From Bacillus cereus (GTDB lineage Bacteria > Bacillota > Bacilli > Bacillales > Bacillaceae_G): a stretch of DNA of 64,000 nt. Location: NCBI RefSeq assembly GCF_025917685.1, contig NZ_CP089518.1, positions 1,799,001-1,863,000 on the forward strand. The letters run 5' to 3'. Within the stretch, counting starts at the first letter, position 1. The number at the start of each line of letters is the position of its first letter. The notes beneath the pieces were generated by a model. The model ran no database searches, was not told where the DNA came from, and saw only the letters and a program-made list of their open reading frames with translations. Position numbers and translations under genes: made by a program. This document shows, in pieces, positions 8,694 to 18,316 of the stretch.

Positions 8694-9635
8694 ATGTATA
8701 CAATTCCAGGACATCACCACATTTCTATGGTGACTAAAAATGCGAAAACGAATAATGATTTTTATCGAGATATTTTAGGATTACGCCGAGTGAAAAAGAC
8801 AGTCAATCAAGATAATCCATTTATGTATCATTTGTTTTATGGCGATTTAACAGGGAGTGCCGGAACTGAATTATCATTTTTTGAAATGCCGAATGTAGGA
8901 AGAACAATCCGTGGCACAAATGCAATAACGCAAATAGGTTTGCTCGTACCTTCAATAGAAAGCCTTACATTTTGGAAGAAACGTTTTGAGTCGCTTCAAG
9001 TGGCGCATGGAGAAATTACAACTTACGCCAGCCGAGACGCACTGCACTTTGAAGATCCAGATGGCCTACGGTTAGTGCTACTAAATAATAACGGTGAAGA
9101 GGTACCTGAATATTGGACTGCATGGGATGACTCTTCTGTAGAGCAGAATCATCGTATTTTAGGTATGGGAACAGTTGAAATGACAGTGCGCAGTTTAAAT
9201 AAATTATCAAAAACATTAACAGGTTTATTTGGTTATAAAGAAGTATCTCGTTCAGATGATGAGGGGATTTATCAATCTATTGCCGGTCAATCTTTTGGAG
9301 AAATTTTGGTGAAACAGCAAGAGGGAGAGAGTGAAAGACCTGGAAAAGGAAGTATTCATCATTTAGCTATTCGTGTAAAAAATGATGAAGAACTGAGTTA
9401 TTGGAATGAAGCTGTGAAAGATAAAGGGTTCCAATCAACTGGGATTATCGATCGCTTTTATTTTAAAAGTTTATATTTCCGTGAGTCAAATGGAATTTTA
9501 TTTGAGATTGCGACGGATGGACCAGGATTTACTGTAGATTCAGCAGTTGCTGAATTAGGAAAAGAGCTAGATTTACCACCATTTTTAGAAGAGAGAAGAA
9601 AAGAGATTGAAGAGAAATTAATACCACTTGATTAA
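8694..9635 (+). CDS. Ring-cleaving dioxygenase, VOC family (MhqA/MhqO-like)
   Basis: A 313-residue protein with two vicinal-oxygen-chelate modules. The first begins 'PGHHHISMVTKNAKTNNDFYRDILGLR' (about residues 4-130) and the second starts near 152. Candidate metal ligands are His8 or His9, a histidine in 'SIHHLAIRV' and the glutamate of 'GILFEIATDGPGF'. The layout matches the B. subtilis hydroquinone dioxygenases MhqA/MhqO. It has an AGGAGGAAG site and lies between a MarR regulator and a flavin monooxygenase, which fits detoxification of quinones or catechols. Confidence 0.85.
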   Translation: MYTIPGHHHISMVTKNAKTNNDFYRDILGLRRVKKTVNQDNPFMYHLFYGDLTGSAGTELSFFEMPNVGRTIRGTNAITQIGLLVPSIESLTFWKKRFESLQVAHGEITTYASRDALHFEDPDGLRLVLLNNNGEEVPEYWTAWDDSSVEQNHRILGMGTVEMTVRSLNKLSKTLTGLFGYKEVSRSDDEGIYQSIAGQSFGEILVKQQEGESERPGKGSIHHLAIRVKNDEELSYWNEAVKDKGFQSTGIIDRFYFKSLYFRESNGILFEIATDGPGFTVDSAVAELGKELDLPPFLEERRKEIEEKLIPLD

Positions 9636-9651
9636 AAGGGAGAGGACAACT

Positions 9652-10707
9652 ATGGAAAAATACCGTATTGATACAAGTAAAGGAATTGAATTTGGATTAT
9701 ATTCAATTGGAGATCACATTTTAAATCCGCATAATGGTTCGAAAATAAGTGCAGAAAAAAGAATTCATGAACTAATTGAAACAGCTAAGTTAGCAGATAA
9801 AGCTGGACTTGATGTGTTTGCTGTCGGTGAAAGTCATCAAGCGCATTTTACAACGCAAGCTCATACAGTTATTTTAGGAGCTATTGCACAAACTACGAAA
9901 AACATTAAAATCGCGAGTTCTGCAACAGTATTAAGCACGTCAGATCCGGTTCGTGTATATGAGGATTTTGCTACAATCGATTTAATTTCTAATGGTCGTG
10001 CGGAAATCGTTGCTGGTCGTGGATCTCGTATTGGGGGATATAGTTTACTGGGTTACGATGTAAATTATTATGAAGAACTATTTGAAGAGAAGATGGATCT
10101 TTTATTAAAAATAAGTAAAGAAGAAAGTGTAACATGGAAAGGGCAGTTTAGAACGCCGCTTGAACATGCGACAATTATACCGAGAGCAAAAAATAACAAT
10201 ATGCCAATTTGGCGTGCTGTTGGAGGGCCACCTGCTAGTGCAATTAAGGCAGGTCACGCAGGTGTACCAATGATGCTTACGACACTTGGTGGCCCAGCCA
10301 TTAATTTTAAAGTTTCGGTGGATGCATATCGTGAAGCTGCTGAACAAAGTGGTTTTGATCCAGCAACATTACCAATTGCTACAACAAGTTTATTTTATAC
10401 AGCAGAAAATTCACAAGATGCACTTAGTGAATATTATCCTCATATTCATGCTGGTATGCTTGCACTACGTGGTGGTGGGTATCCAAAACAACAATTTACT
10501 AATGCAGTAGATTATCGTGACGCGTTAATGATTGGTAGTCCGCAACAAATTATTGAAAAAATGCTGTATCAACATGAGTTATTTAGGCAACAACGTTTTA
10601 TGGCACAAATTGATTTTGGCGGTGTACCATTTGATAAGATTGAGAAAAACATCGAATTAATTGCAACTGAAATTATGCCGGCTGTTAGAAAGCACATAGC
10701 AAAATAA
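9652..10707 (+). CDS. LLM class flavin-dependent oxidoreductase
   Basis: A 351-residue bacterial luciferase-like TIM barrel. The features seen are 'VFAVGESHQAHFTTQAH', 'IKIASSATVLSTSDPVRVYEDFATIDLISNGRAEIVAGRGSRIGGY' and 'GSPQQIIEKMLYQHE', all typical of FMN-dependent LLM oxidoreductases. The ATG at 9652 has AAGGGAGAGG 6 bases upstream; an upstream TTG (9628) is less likely. It begins 16 bases after the dioxygenase stop and ends at a terminator, so both enzymes probably share a transcript. Substrate unknown. Confidence 0.85.
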   Translation: MEKYRIDTSKGIEFGLYSIGDHILNPHNGSKISAEKRIHELIETAKLADKAGLDVFAVGESHQAHFTTQAHTVILGAIAQTTKNIKIASSATVLSTSDPVRVYEDFATIDLISNGRAEIVAGRGSRIGGYSLLGYDVNYYEELFEEKMDLLLKISKEESVTWKGQFRTPLEHATIIPRAKNNNMPIWRAVGGPPASAIKAGHAGVPMMLTTLGGPAINFKVSVDAYREAAEQSGFDPATLPIATTSLFYTAENSQDALSEYYPHIHAGMLALRGGGYPKQQFTNAVDYRDALMIGSPQQIIEKMLYQHELFRQQRFMAQIDFGGVPFDKIEKNIELIATEIMPAVRKHIAK

Positions 10708-10713
10708 TTGGAA

Positions 10714-10748
10714 AATACCGGGAGTCTAGCTGACTCTCGGTATTTTTT
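10714..10748 (+). terminator. Terminator after LLM oxidoreductase
   Basis: AATACCGGGAGTC pairs with GACTCTCGGTATT (13 bp, one G-U) around a 5-base loop, followed by six Ts. Confidence 0.9.
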
Positions 10749-11323
10749 ATGTTAATTCAGTTTTGAAAAATGACGAAAAAATGAATTTTTAGTCTAAAAA
10801 AGGAAAGGGTTTTTCTATTTGTGAATAACAATATTCTTAATTTGAATTTTGTAAATACATTTTTCTCTTGACAAAAATATAGCGTGTTTCCAGGTTTGAT
10901 TTGAGGACATTTTTTAAGAGGAAAGTCAAGCGCATGAAGAGAAAAACGTAATAATAATTGATATAAGAGTCTGTTGTATGTTTGAAAAACAAGTTTTTAA
11001 AATGTGAGAAATCTAATTCAAAAAAATTACAAAAGACATATTTCAGACAAAATCCTGTCAATAATACGTCAAAAATCACCTGAATTTATTATGTAAGTAT
11101 ATTATACAATTCGATTAACGAATAAAACACTACTGAAATAGTGAAAAGGTAAATCGTATGAAGAAAGTTCTTTTGTAATTATCTAAAAAACTGACAATCT
11201 ATATTTTCAGAAAGTACATAAACGAATTTATCTTTTTGTATTTCCAAATGATTGAATTGTTCGTTATGAAGTGAATTCAATCGATATTACGATATAAAAA
11301 ATTATGAAGGAAGTGAATTTAGC
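10749..11323 (+). promoter_or_regulatory. Long leader/promoter region of cydABDC
   Basis: No gene is credible in these 575 bases. Near the 3' end a 9-bp inverted repeat, GATTGAATT (11250-11258) and AATTCAATC (11274-11282), lies about 40 bases before cydA. A TTGTGAAT half-site near 10819 loosely resembles a Rex or Fnr half-site but has no matching partner. The length suggests multiple control inputs for cytochrome bd (oxygen/redox), which is inference. Confidence 0.45.
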
Positions 11324-12727
11324 ATGGAAACGCTCGAATTGGCACGAATACAATTTGCATCTACAACGATTTTTCATTACTTTTTCGTTCCGCTATCTAT
11401 TGGTTTAGCTTTTATCATTGCGTTAATGCAAACGTTGTATGTGGTAAAGGGACAAGAAGTTTATAAGAAAATGACAAAGTTTTGGACACAAATATTCCTT
11501 GTTAACTTTGCAGTAGGTGTTGTAACGGGTATTTTACAAGAATTTCAGTTTGGTATGAACTGGTCAACATATTCACGTTTTGTTGGTGATGTTTTCGGAC
11601 CGTCACTGGCAATTGAAGGTTTATTAGCATTTTTCATTGAGTCTACATTCCTAGGTTTATGGGTATTCGGTGAGGATAAACTTCCGAAGCGAGTTCACCT
11701 TTTATGTATTTGGCTCCTTTCAATAGGAACAATGTTATCAGCATTTTGGATTTTAACTGCAAGTGCATTTATGCAGTCCCCGGTAGGATATGAAATGGCT
11801 GCAGATGGACGTGCGCAGATGAATGATTTCTTGGCAATTATTCAAAATCCACAACTATGGGTGCAATTCCCGCATACAATTACAGCGGCACTTGCAACAG
11901 GCGCATTCTTTATTGCTGGTGTTAGTGCATGGAAAATTGCAAAACAACAAGAGACTGAGGTGTTTAAGAAGTCTTTCAGAGTTTCTATCGTTGTCGGAAC
12001 AATTTCAACAGCATTGGTATTATTTTTCGGTCATGCACAAGCACAAAATTTAATTAAGACACATCCAATGAAAATGGCAGCAGCTGAAGCATTATGGAAT
12101 ACGAGTGAAGATCCTGCGCCATTTACAGTATTTGCAAAAATTGATACAGAGAAGAAAGAAAATTCGTTTGAAATTCAAATCCCTTATATGCTAAGTCTAT
12201 TGTCATACGATAAATTTAGCGGTCAAGTAGAAGGAATGAATCAAATTCAAAAACAATATGAAGAAAAATATGGACCTGGGGATTATATTCCGCCAGTACA
12301 TATTATGTTCTGGAGTTTTAGAGCGATGGTAATGAGTGGAACATTCATGCTTCTTTTAGGAGTGTACGGCTGGTTCTTATCAAGAAAAGATCGTTTAGCT
12401 GAAAAAACTTGGTATTTAAAATTAATGGTATATGCAATTGCACTACCGTTTATCGGAAATACAGTAGGTTGGATTATGACTGAAATGGGACGTCAGCCTT
12501 GGGTTGTCTTCGGTGTTATGAAAACAGAAGATGCAGTATCTCCAAACGTTACATTTGGAGAAGTATTATTCTCTCTTGTTTCATTCACATCATTATATGT
12601 AATTATTGGAGGCATTACTGTTTACTTATTCGTTCGTATCATTAAAGGACATGCGAATAAGAAAACGAAAAAGGATTATCAAAGCCATGATCCATTTGAT
12701 AAGGAGGAAGAGTATGTTATCTCTTAA
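11324..12727 (+). CDS. cydA: Cytochrome bd ubiquinol oxidase subunit I
   Basis: A 467-residue membrane protein carrying the haem groups of cytochrome bd, which oxidises (mena)quinol and reduces O2 to water. His18 ('TTIFHYFFVPLSIG') is the expected b595 ligand, 'QFPHTITAALATGAF' holds the second haem histidine and 'GRQPW' is the family signature. The short periplasmic Q-loop matches the Gram-positive type. It is the first gene of cydABDC and overlaps cydB by 14 bases. Haem insertion and assembly depend on the CydDC exporter encoded downstream. Confidence 0.95.
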   Translation: METLELARIQFASTTIFHYFFVPLSIGLAFIIALMQTLYVVKGQEVYKKMTKFWTQIFLVNFAVGVVTGILQEFQFGMNWSTYSRFVGDVFGPSLAIEGLLAFFIESTFLGLWVFGEDKLPKRVHLLCIWLLSIGTMLSAFWILTASAFMQSPVGYEMAADGRAQMNDFLAIIQNPQLWVQFPHTITAALATGAFFIAGVSAWKIAKQQETEVFKKSFRVSIVVGTISTALVLFFGHAQAQNLIKTHPMKMAAAEALWNTSEDPAPFTVFAKIDTEKKENSFEIQIPYMLSLLSYDKFSGQVEGMNQIQKQYEEKYGPGDYIPPVHIMFWSFRAMVMSGTFMLLLGVYGWFLSRKDRLAEKTWYLKLMVYAIALPFIGNTVGWIMTEMGRQPWVVFGVMKTEDAVSPNVTFGEVLFSLVSFTSLYVIIGGITVYLFVRIIKGHANKKTKKDYQSHDPFDKEEEYVIS

Positions 12728-13730
12728 TGAGTTATGGTTTCTAATTATTTCAACCTTATTCGTTGGGTTCTTTGTACTTGAAGGTTTCGATTTTGGTGTA
12801 GGAATCGTTTCAAGGTTTTTAGGAAAGAACGATTTGGAAAAGCGAATATATTTAAATACAATTGGACCGTTTTGGCACGCAAATGAAGTATGGCTTGTTT
12901 GTGCTGGTGGTGCTATGTTTGCGGCATTTCCGCACTGGTATGCAACTTTATTTAGTGGGTTCTATATTCCGTTTGTGTTTATGCTTCTTGCTTTAATTAT
13001 AAGAGGCGTTTCCTTTAAATTCCGTGCGAAAATAGAAAACCATAAGTGGAAAAGTTTCTGGGATTGGGGCATGTTTATTGGAAGCATGCTACCTCCTATA
13101 CTTTGGGGAGTTGCGATCGCAAACTTTATGACAGGTGTACCAATTGATGAAAGTAAAAATATGGTAGGCGGATTTATGAAATTACTTCACCCATTTGCGT
13201 TACTTGGAGGAGTTATGTTTCTTCTTCTATGTATTGTTCATGGTTTGCAATTTCTTACTATACGTACAACAGGAAAATTACGAGAACGTGCACGTATTGC
13301 CGCGACAAAGATTGCACCTTTTGCATTAATAACACTTCTTGTTTTTGCAGCTGTAGGGTTATGGAAAACAGATATTTTCACCACACATGGTTCAGAGTGG
13401 CTAATGGTTCCAATTGGAGCTTTTGTAGCGCTATTTGTTTCTACTTTATTAAATAAAAGAAGAAGAGATGGTTGGGCTTTCTTTATGACGAGTTTAACAA
13501 TCATTTTGCTAAGTGCAAGTGTGTTCATCGGTATGTTCCCGCGTGTCATGATTAGCTCATTAGGAGCGGTAAATGATTTGACAATTTATAATGCGGCATC
13601 AGGACCTTATGCATTAAAACTGATGAGCTATTTTTCTCTTGCTATTTTACCGTTTGTTATCGGTAGTCAAATATGGAGTTTCTATGTATTTAGACAACCT
13701 GTTAAGTCAGACAAAGATTTGGAGTACTAA
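12714..13730 (+). CDS. cydB: Cytochrome bd ubiquinol oxidase subunit II
   Basis: A 338-residue CydB with about eight membrane segments. 'NELWFLIISTLFVGFFVLEGFDFGVG' at the N-terminus and 'GPFWHANEVWLV' are diagnostic. ATG 12714 has AAGGAGG 6 bases upstream and lies inside the end of cydA; an in-frame upstream extension (from 12606) is only cydA sequence in another frame. Its stop TAA overlaps the cydD ATG by one base. Confidence 0.95.
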   Translation: MLSLNELWFLIISTLFVGFFVLEGFDFGVGIVSRFLGKNDLEKRIYLNTIGPFWHANEVWLVCAGGAMFAAFPHWYATLFSGFYIPFVFMLLALIIRGVSFKFRAKIENHKWKSFWDWGMFIGSMLPPILWGVAIANFMTGVPIDESKNMVGGFMKLLHPFALLGGVMFLLLCIVHGLQFLTIRTTGKLRERARIAATKIAPFALITLLVFAAVGLWKTDIFTTHGSEWLMVPIGAFVALFVSTLLNKRRRDGWAFFMTSLTIILLSASVFIGMFPRVMISSLGAVNDLTIYNAASGPYALKLMSYFSLAILPFVIGSQIWSFYVFRQPVKSDKDLEY

Positions 13731-15451
13731 TGAAAAGAAAAAGAGGACTTCCGTCGTATCCTGGTAGCCGAGTTTTATATGTGACTTTAAGTCTTATTAG
13801 CATTTTAGAGGCGTGTAGTATCATTGCGCAGACAGTGTTTTTAGCACGAGCAATCACATTTTTATTTCATGGAGAAACAGTGCAAGCTGTGCTAAATGAA
13901 ACTGTTTATTTTGGAGTTATGTTTGCAGCACGCCAAATGTTGGTGCGCGCATCGCAAATATTGGTTGAGCGTTTCGCTGAAAAAACAGGATTGGCATTAC
14001 GTAAACAGTTAATAGAAGCATATTTTACATTAGGACCTAGATTTGTCCAAACGAATGGGACTGGTCATCTGGTTACTTTATCGATAGAAGGTATTGAGAA
14101 ATTCAAAACTTATATTGAATTAACAATTCCTAAAATGATTAGAAGTAGTATCGTACCAGGACTAATTGTTCTATATGTTTTTACACTGGATATTAAGTCT
14201 GGAATCATTTTAGTTGTAACGATTCCGATTGTGATTATATTTATGATCCTTCTAGGATTAGCAGCGCAGAAAATGGCGGATAGCCAATATGAAACATATC
14301 GTGTACTTTCTAATCATTTCGTAGATACGTTAAAAGGGTTAGAAACATTAAAGTATTTAGGGAAAAGTAAACAGCACGAAGGAAAGATTGAAAAAGTGAG
14401 TAAACGATATAGAAAAGCAACGATGCGTACTTTGCGAGTTGCTTTTCTTTCTTCTTTTGCATTAGATTTCTTTACGAGTTTATCAATTGCATTTGTAGCA
14501 GTTGGATTAGGGATACGGTTAATAGATGGGACAATTATACTGTTACCAGCTCTTACGATTTTAATTTTAGCGCCGGAATATTTTCTGCCGATTAAGCAAG
14601 TTGGAGCGAATTATCATGCTACATTAGATGGACAACTTGCAATGGAGCAAATAGAAGAAATTCTACAGAAACAAAAAGAAATAGAAAAGAAGGATTCAAA
14701 TGTAGATATAGTATGGAATTCTTCTAGTAGCTTGAAATTACAAGATGTAAAAGTAAATAATGATGAATCTGAAAAGGCTATATTAGAGGGAATTGATTTT
14801 ACTTGGCAAGGTAACGGTGCTATAGGCATTATTGGTGAAAGTGGGGCAGGGAAATCAACGCTAATCGATGTGTTAGCAGGATTTCTAAATCCGTCTGGTG
14901 GAAATATGATTGTAAATGGTGTGGAAATTGACGCATCTACTCGAGAAGATTGGCAAAAAAACATTGCTTATATTCCGCAACAACCTTATATTTTTCCACT
15001 TTCGTTAAAAGATAATATTTGTTTCTATGAAGCGAATACACTTGATGAAGAAGTTGAGAGAGTTATAAATGAAGTGGGCCTTCGTTCGCTAGTTGCATCA
15101 TTACCACATGGGATGTACGAAAGAATTGGAGAAGGTGGACGTATGCTTAGTGGCGGACAAGAACAACGTGTCGCTATGGCACGTGCACTTTTAAGTAAAA
15201 AGCCAATTATTTTATTAGATGAACCTACAGCACATCTTGATATTGAAACTGAATTTGAAATAAAGCAATCGATGTTACGTCTGTTTGAAGGTAAGTTAGT
15301 ATTTCTTGCAACGCATCGTCTGCATTGGATGAAGCAAATGGATCATATTCTTATTTTAAATAAAGGGGAAATTAAAGAAAGTGGAACATATGAAGAACAT
15401 TTAAAGAATGAGACATTACATTTTCATAGGGAAGAGAGGGGAGAGCGATGA
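13730..15451 (+). CDS. cydD: Thiol reductant ABC exporter, CydD-type subunit
   Basis: A 573-residue fused membrane-ATPase protein. About six membrane helices come first, then Walker A GESGAGKST near residue 369, LSGGQ in 'MLSGGQEQRVAMARALL' and Walker B 'PIILLDEPTAHLD'. With the next gene it forms the heterodimeric exporter of cysteine/glutathione-type reductants needed for cytochrome bd assembly. In B. subtilis naming the first of the two genes is called cydC, so the symbol follows the E. coli/TIGRFAM convention. Stop and next start overlap by 4 bases. Confidence 0.88.
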   Translation: MKRKRGLPSYPGSRVLYVTLSLISILEACSIIAQTVFLARAITFLFHGETVQAVLNETVYFGVMFAARQMLVRASQILVERFAEKTGLALRKQLIEAYFTLGPRFVQTNGTGHLVTLSIEGIEKFKTYIELTIPKMIRSSIVPGLIVLYVFTLDIKSGIILVVTIPIVIIFMILLGLAAQKMADSQYETYRVLSNHFVDTLKGLETLKYLGKSKQHEGKIEKVSKRYRKATMRTLRVAFLSSFALDFFTSLSIAFVAVGLGIRLIDGTIILLPALTILILAPEYFLPIKQVGANYHATLDGQLAMEQIEEILQKQKEIEKKDSNVDIVWNSSSSLKLQDVKVNNDESEKAILEGIDFTWQGNGAIGIIGESGAGKSTLIDVLAGFLNPSGGNMIVNGVEIDASTREDWQKNIAYIPQQPYIFPLSLKDNICFYEANTLDEEVERVINEVGLRSLVASLPHGMYERIGEGGRMLSGGQEQRVAMARALLSKKPIILLDEPTAHLDIETEFEIKQSMLRLFEGKLVFLATHRLHWMKQMDHILILNKGEIKESGTYEEHLKNETLHFHREERGER

Positions 15452-17172
15452 GTAATTGGATTAAGCCTTATATACAGCAAAATAAAGGTAGAATGACTTT
15501 GACTATTTTCCTGGGGCTTCTTGGGGTTAGTTCGGGTGCGATGTTACTTTTTATTTCAGGTTATTTAATTTCTAAATCTGCTCTCAGACCAGAAAATGTA
15601 ATGGCTGTATATGTTCCTATTGTCGCAACGCGTGCATTTAGTATAGGACAAGCGGTCTTTCATTATTTAGAGCGTTTAGTTGGGCATGATGTTGTACTAC
15701 GTATATTAGAAAAAATGAGAACGAAACTATATAGAATTGTAGAACCACAGGCGTTATTTTTCCGCTCACGCTTTCAAACTGGTGATGTACTAGGTGTATT
15801 GTCTGAGGATATTGAACATTTACAGAATCTATATTTACGAACAATATTTCCTAGTATATTAGCGTTAGTTGTATATAGCATCTTCGTACTTGTTATCGGT
15901 GCATTTGATTTAGTATTTGCACTCATTGCAGGCTGTATGTTAGCTATTATCGTTTTTCTTCTTCCGTTTGTATCACTGCTTTTAATGAAACGACATCATA
16001 TCGCTTTGAAGCAAGGAAGAAATCGTTTGTATCAACAATTGACAGATGTAGTATTTGGGTTATCTGATTGGCAGGCGAGTGGTAGAAAAAATGAATTTAT
16101 TAATGCGTATGTAGAGCAAAATGATCAATTGTTAAAAACGGAGAAGAGAGTGAAACGCTGGTATCATATTCGAGACAGTCTCATTCATTTAGTAGTAGGG
16201 ATTGTAGTTATTTTAATGATTATATGGACTGGGAATGAAGCGTCAAGTGAACAGATTGCACCTACAGTTATCGCGGCTTTCGTATTAATGACTTTATCTG
16301 TAACGAATGCGCTTATTCCTATTTCAGATGCCATCGATCGAATCCCATCGTATGTAGAATCTGCTCATCGTCTTAATCGTGTAGAAAGTGAAAGTGTTTT
16401 ACATGATGAAATGGATTTGCATGGAGATAAAGATTACGTTGCACCAAAACATGTAGATATTGAACTGAATCATATATCGTATAGTTACCCAGATAGTAAC
16501 GAGACTGTATTAAAAGATGTCTCGTTACAAATAAAAGCAGGAAAGAAAATTGCTATTTTAGGTAGAAGTGGAACAGGGAAATCTACTTTACTAAAACTGT
16601 TAACTGGGGCGTTACGTCCGGTGAGTGGCCAAGTTATATTGAATGGTGAACAAGCTCATACGAATCTTTTGTCAAAATATATTTCTGTATTAAACCAAAA
16701 ACCACATTTATTCGATACGACAATTGGAAATAATGTGCGGATCGGTAAACCAGAGGCTAATGATAAAGAGATATGGAAAGCTTTAGAGAAAGCGCAGCTA
16801 GCACCACACATTGCTTCTCTTCCTGATGGATTACAAACAAAAATGCATGAAATGGGAAAGAGGTTTTCTGGCGGAGAAAGGCAAAGGGTAGCATTTGCGA
16901 GAACCCTTATGCAAGAAACACCAATCATTGTACTTGATGAACCGACTATCGGTTTAGACCCTAAAACGGAATTAGCCTTAATAGAAACAATGTTTTCTGC
17001 AACAGAAGAAAAGACTGTTATTTGGATTACACATCATCTTGTAGGAATTGAACATGTAGATGAAGTTATTTTCCTTGATAGTGGTCAAATCGCTATGCAA
17101 GGTAGCCATGAACAGCTACTGAAAGAAAATGAGAAATATCGTAGGTTATACGAGCTTGATAAAGGTATATAA
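15448..17172 (+). CDS. cydC: Thiol reductant ABC exporter, CydC-type subunit
   Basis: A 574-residue fused membrane-ATPase protein. It opens with 'GLLGVSSGAMLLFISGYLISKSALRPENVMAVYVPIVATRAFSIGQAVFHYLERLVGHD', the CydC signature. Walker A GRSGTGKST is near residue 372, then 'FSGGERQRVAFARTLM' and 'PIIVLDEPTIGLD'. The first signature residue is F rather than L. It is the last gene of cydABDC and is followed by a terminator. Confidence 0.88.
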   Translation: MSNWIKPYIQQNKGRMTLTIFLGLLGVSSGAMLLFISGYLISKSALRPENVMAVYVPIVATRAFSIGQAVFHYLERLVGHDVVLRILEKMRTKLYRIVEPQALFFRSRFQTGDVLGVLSEDIEHLQNLYLRTIFPSILALVVYSIFVLVIGAFDLVFALIAGCMLAIIVFLLPFVSLLLMKRHHIALKQGRNRLYQQLTDVVFGLSDWQASGRKNEFINAYVEQNDQLLKTEKRVKRWYHIRDSLIHLVVGIVVILMIIWTGNEASSEQIAPTVIAAFVLMTLSVTNALIPISDAIDRIPSYVESAHRLNRVESESVLHDEMDLHGDKDYVAPKHVDIELNHISYSYPDSNETVLKDVSLQIKAGKKIAILGRSGTGKSTLLKLLTGALRPVSGQVILNGEQAHTNLLSKYISVLNQKPHLFDTTIGNNVRIGKPEANDKEIWKALEKAQLAPHIASLPDGLQTKMHEMGKRFSGGERQRVAFARTLMQETPIIVLDEPTIGLDPKTELALIETMFSATEEKTVIWITHHLVGIEHVDEVIFLDSGQIAMQGSHEQLLKENEKYRRLYELDKGI

Positions 17173-17183
17173 GAATGACATGC

Positions 17184-17224
17184 AAAAAAACACAAATTCT
17201 TGATAGTTCAAGGTTTGTGTTTTT
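17184..17224 (+). terminator. Terminator of cyd operon
   Basis: AAAAACACAAA pairs with TTTGTGTTTTT, and an inner CTTGA/TCAAG stem extends it. It lies 13 bases after the CydC-type stop. Confidence 0.88.
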
Positions 17225-17366
17225 GTATTTGTGGTGAAATCATATAGGTCGTATAAGCTACTTGATCATGAATTGGTTATATATTGTTAGAAAGGGTGTT
17301 TAAAACCTATCCTTTCAAGGCAATACTTGAGCCATAGTGAATGGATTGTTGGAAGGCGTGATTAAT

Positions 17367-17588
17367 ATGTTTGAAGAGGATGGCATTGTTTTAATTCTGG
17401 AGCCTGCTGATGAGCGGAATATGAGGAAATTTATTTTTACAGTACCGAAGTCAGTTTATGAAAAAAAAGAGATTTTATTACATTACGGAACACCTTTAGG
17501 CCAAGGATATACGGACATTATAGAAGATATTATTAGTGTACATATAGACATAGATATTCTAACAGTAATAGGGCATGTGAGAGGATAA
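17367..17588 (+). CDS. Small hypothetical protein, 73 aa
   Basis: I do not recognise this family. The product is acidic and soluble ('MFEEDGIVLILEPADERN', then 'HYGTPLGQGYTDIIEDIISVHIDIDILTVIGHVRG') with alternating hydrophobic stretches that suggest beta strands. ATG 17367 has GGAAGG 10 bases upstream; a GTG at 17337 would add 10 residues. It stands alone between the cyd terminator and its own terminator at 17626, which supports it being a real transcription unit. Confidence 0.6.
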   Translation: MFEEDGIVLILEPADERNMRKFIFTVPKSVYEKKEILLHYGTPLGQGYTDIIEDIISVHIDIDILTVIGHVRG

Positions 17589-17625
17589 AGAGAAACTTTA
17601 ATTAGTGGGAGTCATACTGACCTTG

Positions 17626-17661
17626 AAAACAGACGTACTTAAAATAAGTATGTCTGTTTTT
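17626..17661 (+). terminator. Terminator after 73-aa gene
   Basis: AAAACAGACGTACTTA pairs with TAAGTATGTCTGTTTT (16 bp, one G-U) with a 3-base loop. It follows a degenerate copy of the 'GAAACTTTAATCAGTGGG' element (17591-17610). Confidence 0.88.
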
Positions 17662-17831
17662 ATATTTATATGAAGATAGTTTCGAGGTGCATGTTGAACA
17701 GGAAAATAATGATTTTTCTAGAATGTATAAAAGGAAGATTAAAAAATAAGATATGATGTGATAAGGTGTATAAGAAGAAAACAAAGTGTTTATAAATGAA
17801 TAAAAGTATGGAAAATATTTGGGAGGTCAAA

Positions 17832-18281
17832 ATGAAGTTTACAAAAATACTGTTACTTTCAATTGTAGTTTCAATTGGTTTGATGGGATGTTCGTTAGTA
17901 GAGGAAGGGAAGAACTCTATAGACTATGCTCAAAAAGCGACAGACTATGTAAATGAAATAAGTGCATTTGCAAATGAAGCGCCAGCATTAGCTGAAAAGG
18001 CTGTTAATGATAAAGAAGCTCGAAAAGAACTAGAAACGAAACTTACTGAAATTAAACAAGATATACCAGCTTTTAATGAATTAACACCACCGGATGTAGC
18101 GAAGGATCTTCACCAGCAAATCGTCGGGTATAATGAAAAGTTAAATACATTAATTGATACCTCTATGCAAAAGATAGAGGAAGGGAAAATGAATGTAGAG
18201 CAGTTTAAAAACTCTGAGCTTATGCAGACGATAGAACAAGTTCAGGATTTGAAAGATAAGGTTCAAAATTTAGGGCAATAA
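17832..18281 (+). CDS. DUF6376-like lipoprotein
   Basis: A 149-residue predicted lipoprotein. The signal is 'KILLLSIVVSIGLMGC' with lipobox LMGC. The mature part is helical and heptad-like ('SIDYAQKATDYVNEISAFANEAPALAEKA', 'LHQQIVGYNEKLNTLIDTSMQKI'). It resembles the DUF6376 family of Bacillus lipoproteins. Function unknown. ATG 17832 has GGGAGG 5 bases upstream; an upstream ATG at 17796 is not supported. Its transcript ends at a strong bidirectional terminator. Confidence 0.75.
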   Translation: MKFTKILLLSIVVSIGLMGCSLVEEGKNSIDYAQKATDYVNEISAFANEAPALAEKAVNDKEARKELETKLTEIKQDIPAFNELTPPDVAKDLHQQIVGYNEKLNTLIDTSMQKIEEGKMNVEQFKNSELMQTIEQVQDLKDKVQNLGQ

Positions 18282-18282
18282 T

Positions 18283-18315
18283 AAAAAGATCCGTTTATGA
18301 TAAACGGATCTTTTT
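18283..18315. terminator. Bidirectional terminator
   Basis: AAAAAGATCCGTTTA and TAAACGGATCTTTTT form a perfect 15-bp stem with loop TGA. It lies between convergent genes, 2 bases from each stop, and has A/T runs on both sides. Confidence 0.92.
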
Positions 18316-18316
18316 A

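Noticed and set aside
10815..10840. Rex or Fnr operator upstream of cydA
   Set aside because: Only one half-site (TTGTGAAT) is recognisable; the second half does not match.
10837..11079. 80-codon minus-strand frame upstream of cydA
   Set aside because: Low-complexity Phe/Leu-rich translation of A-rich DNA without a ribosome site.
13238..13549. 103-codon minus-strand frame in cydB
   Set aside because: Antisense shadow of a well-supported membrane protein gene.
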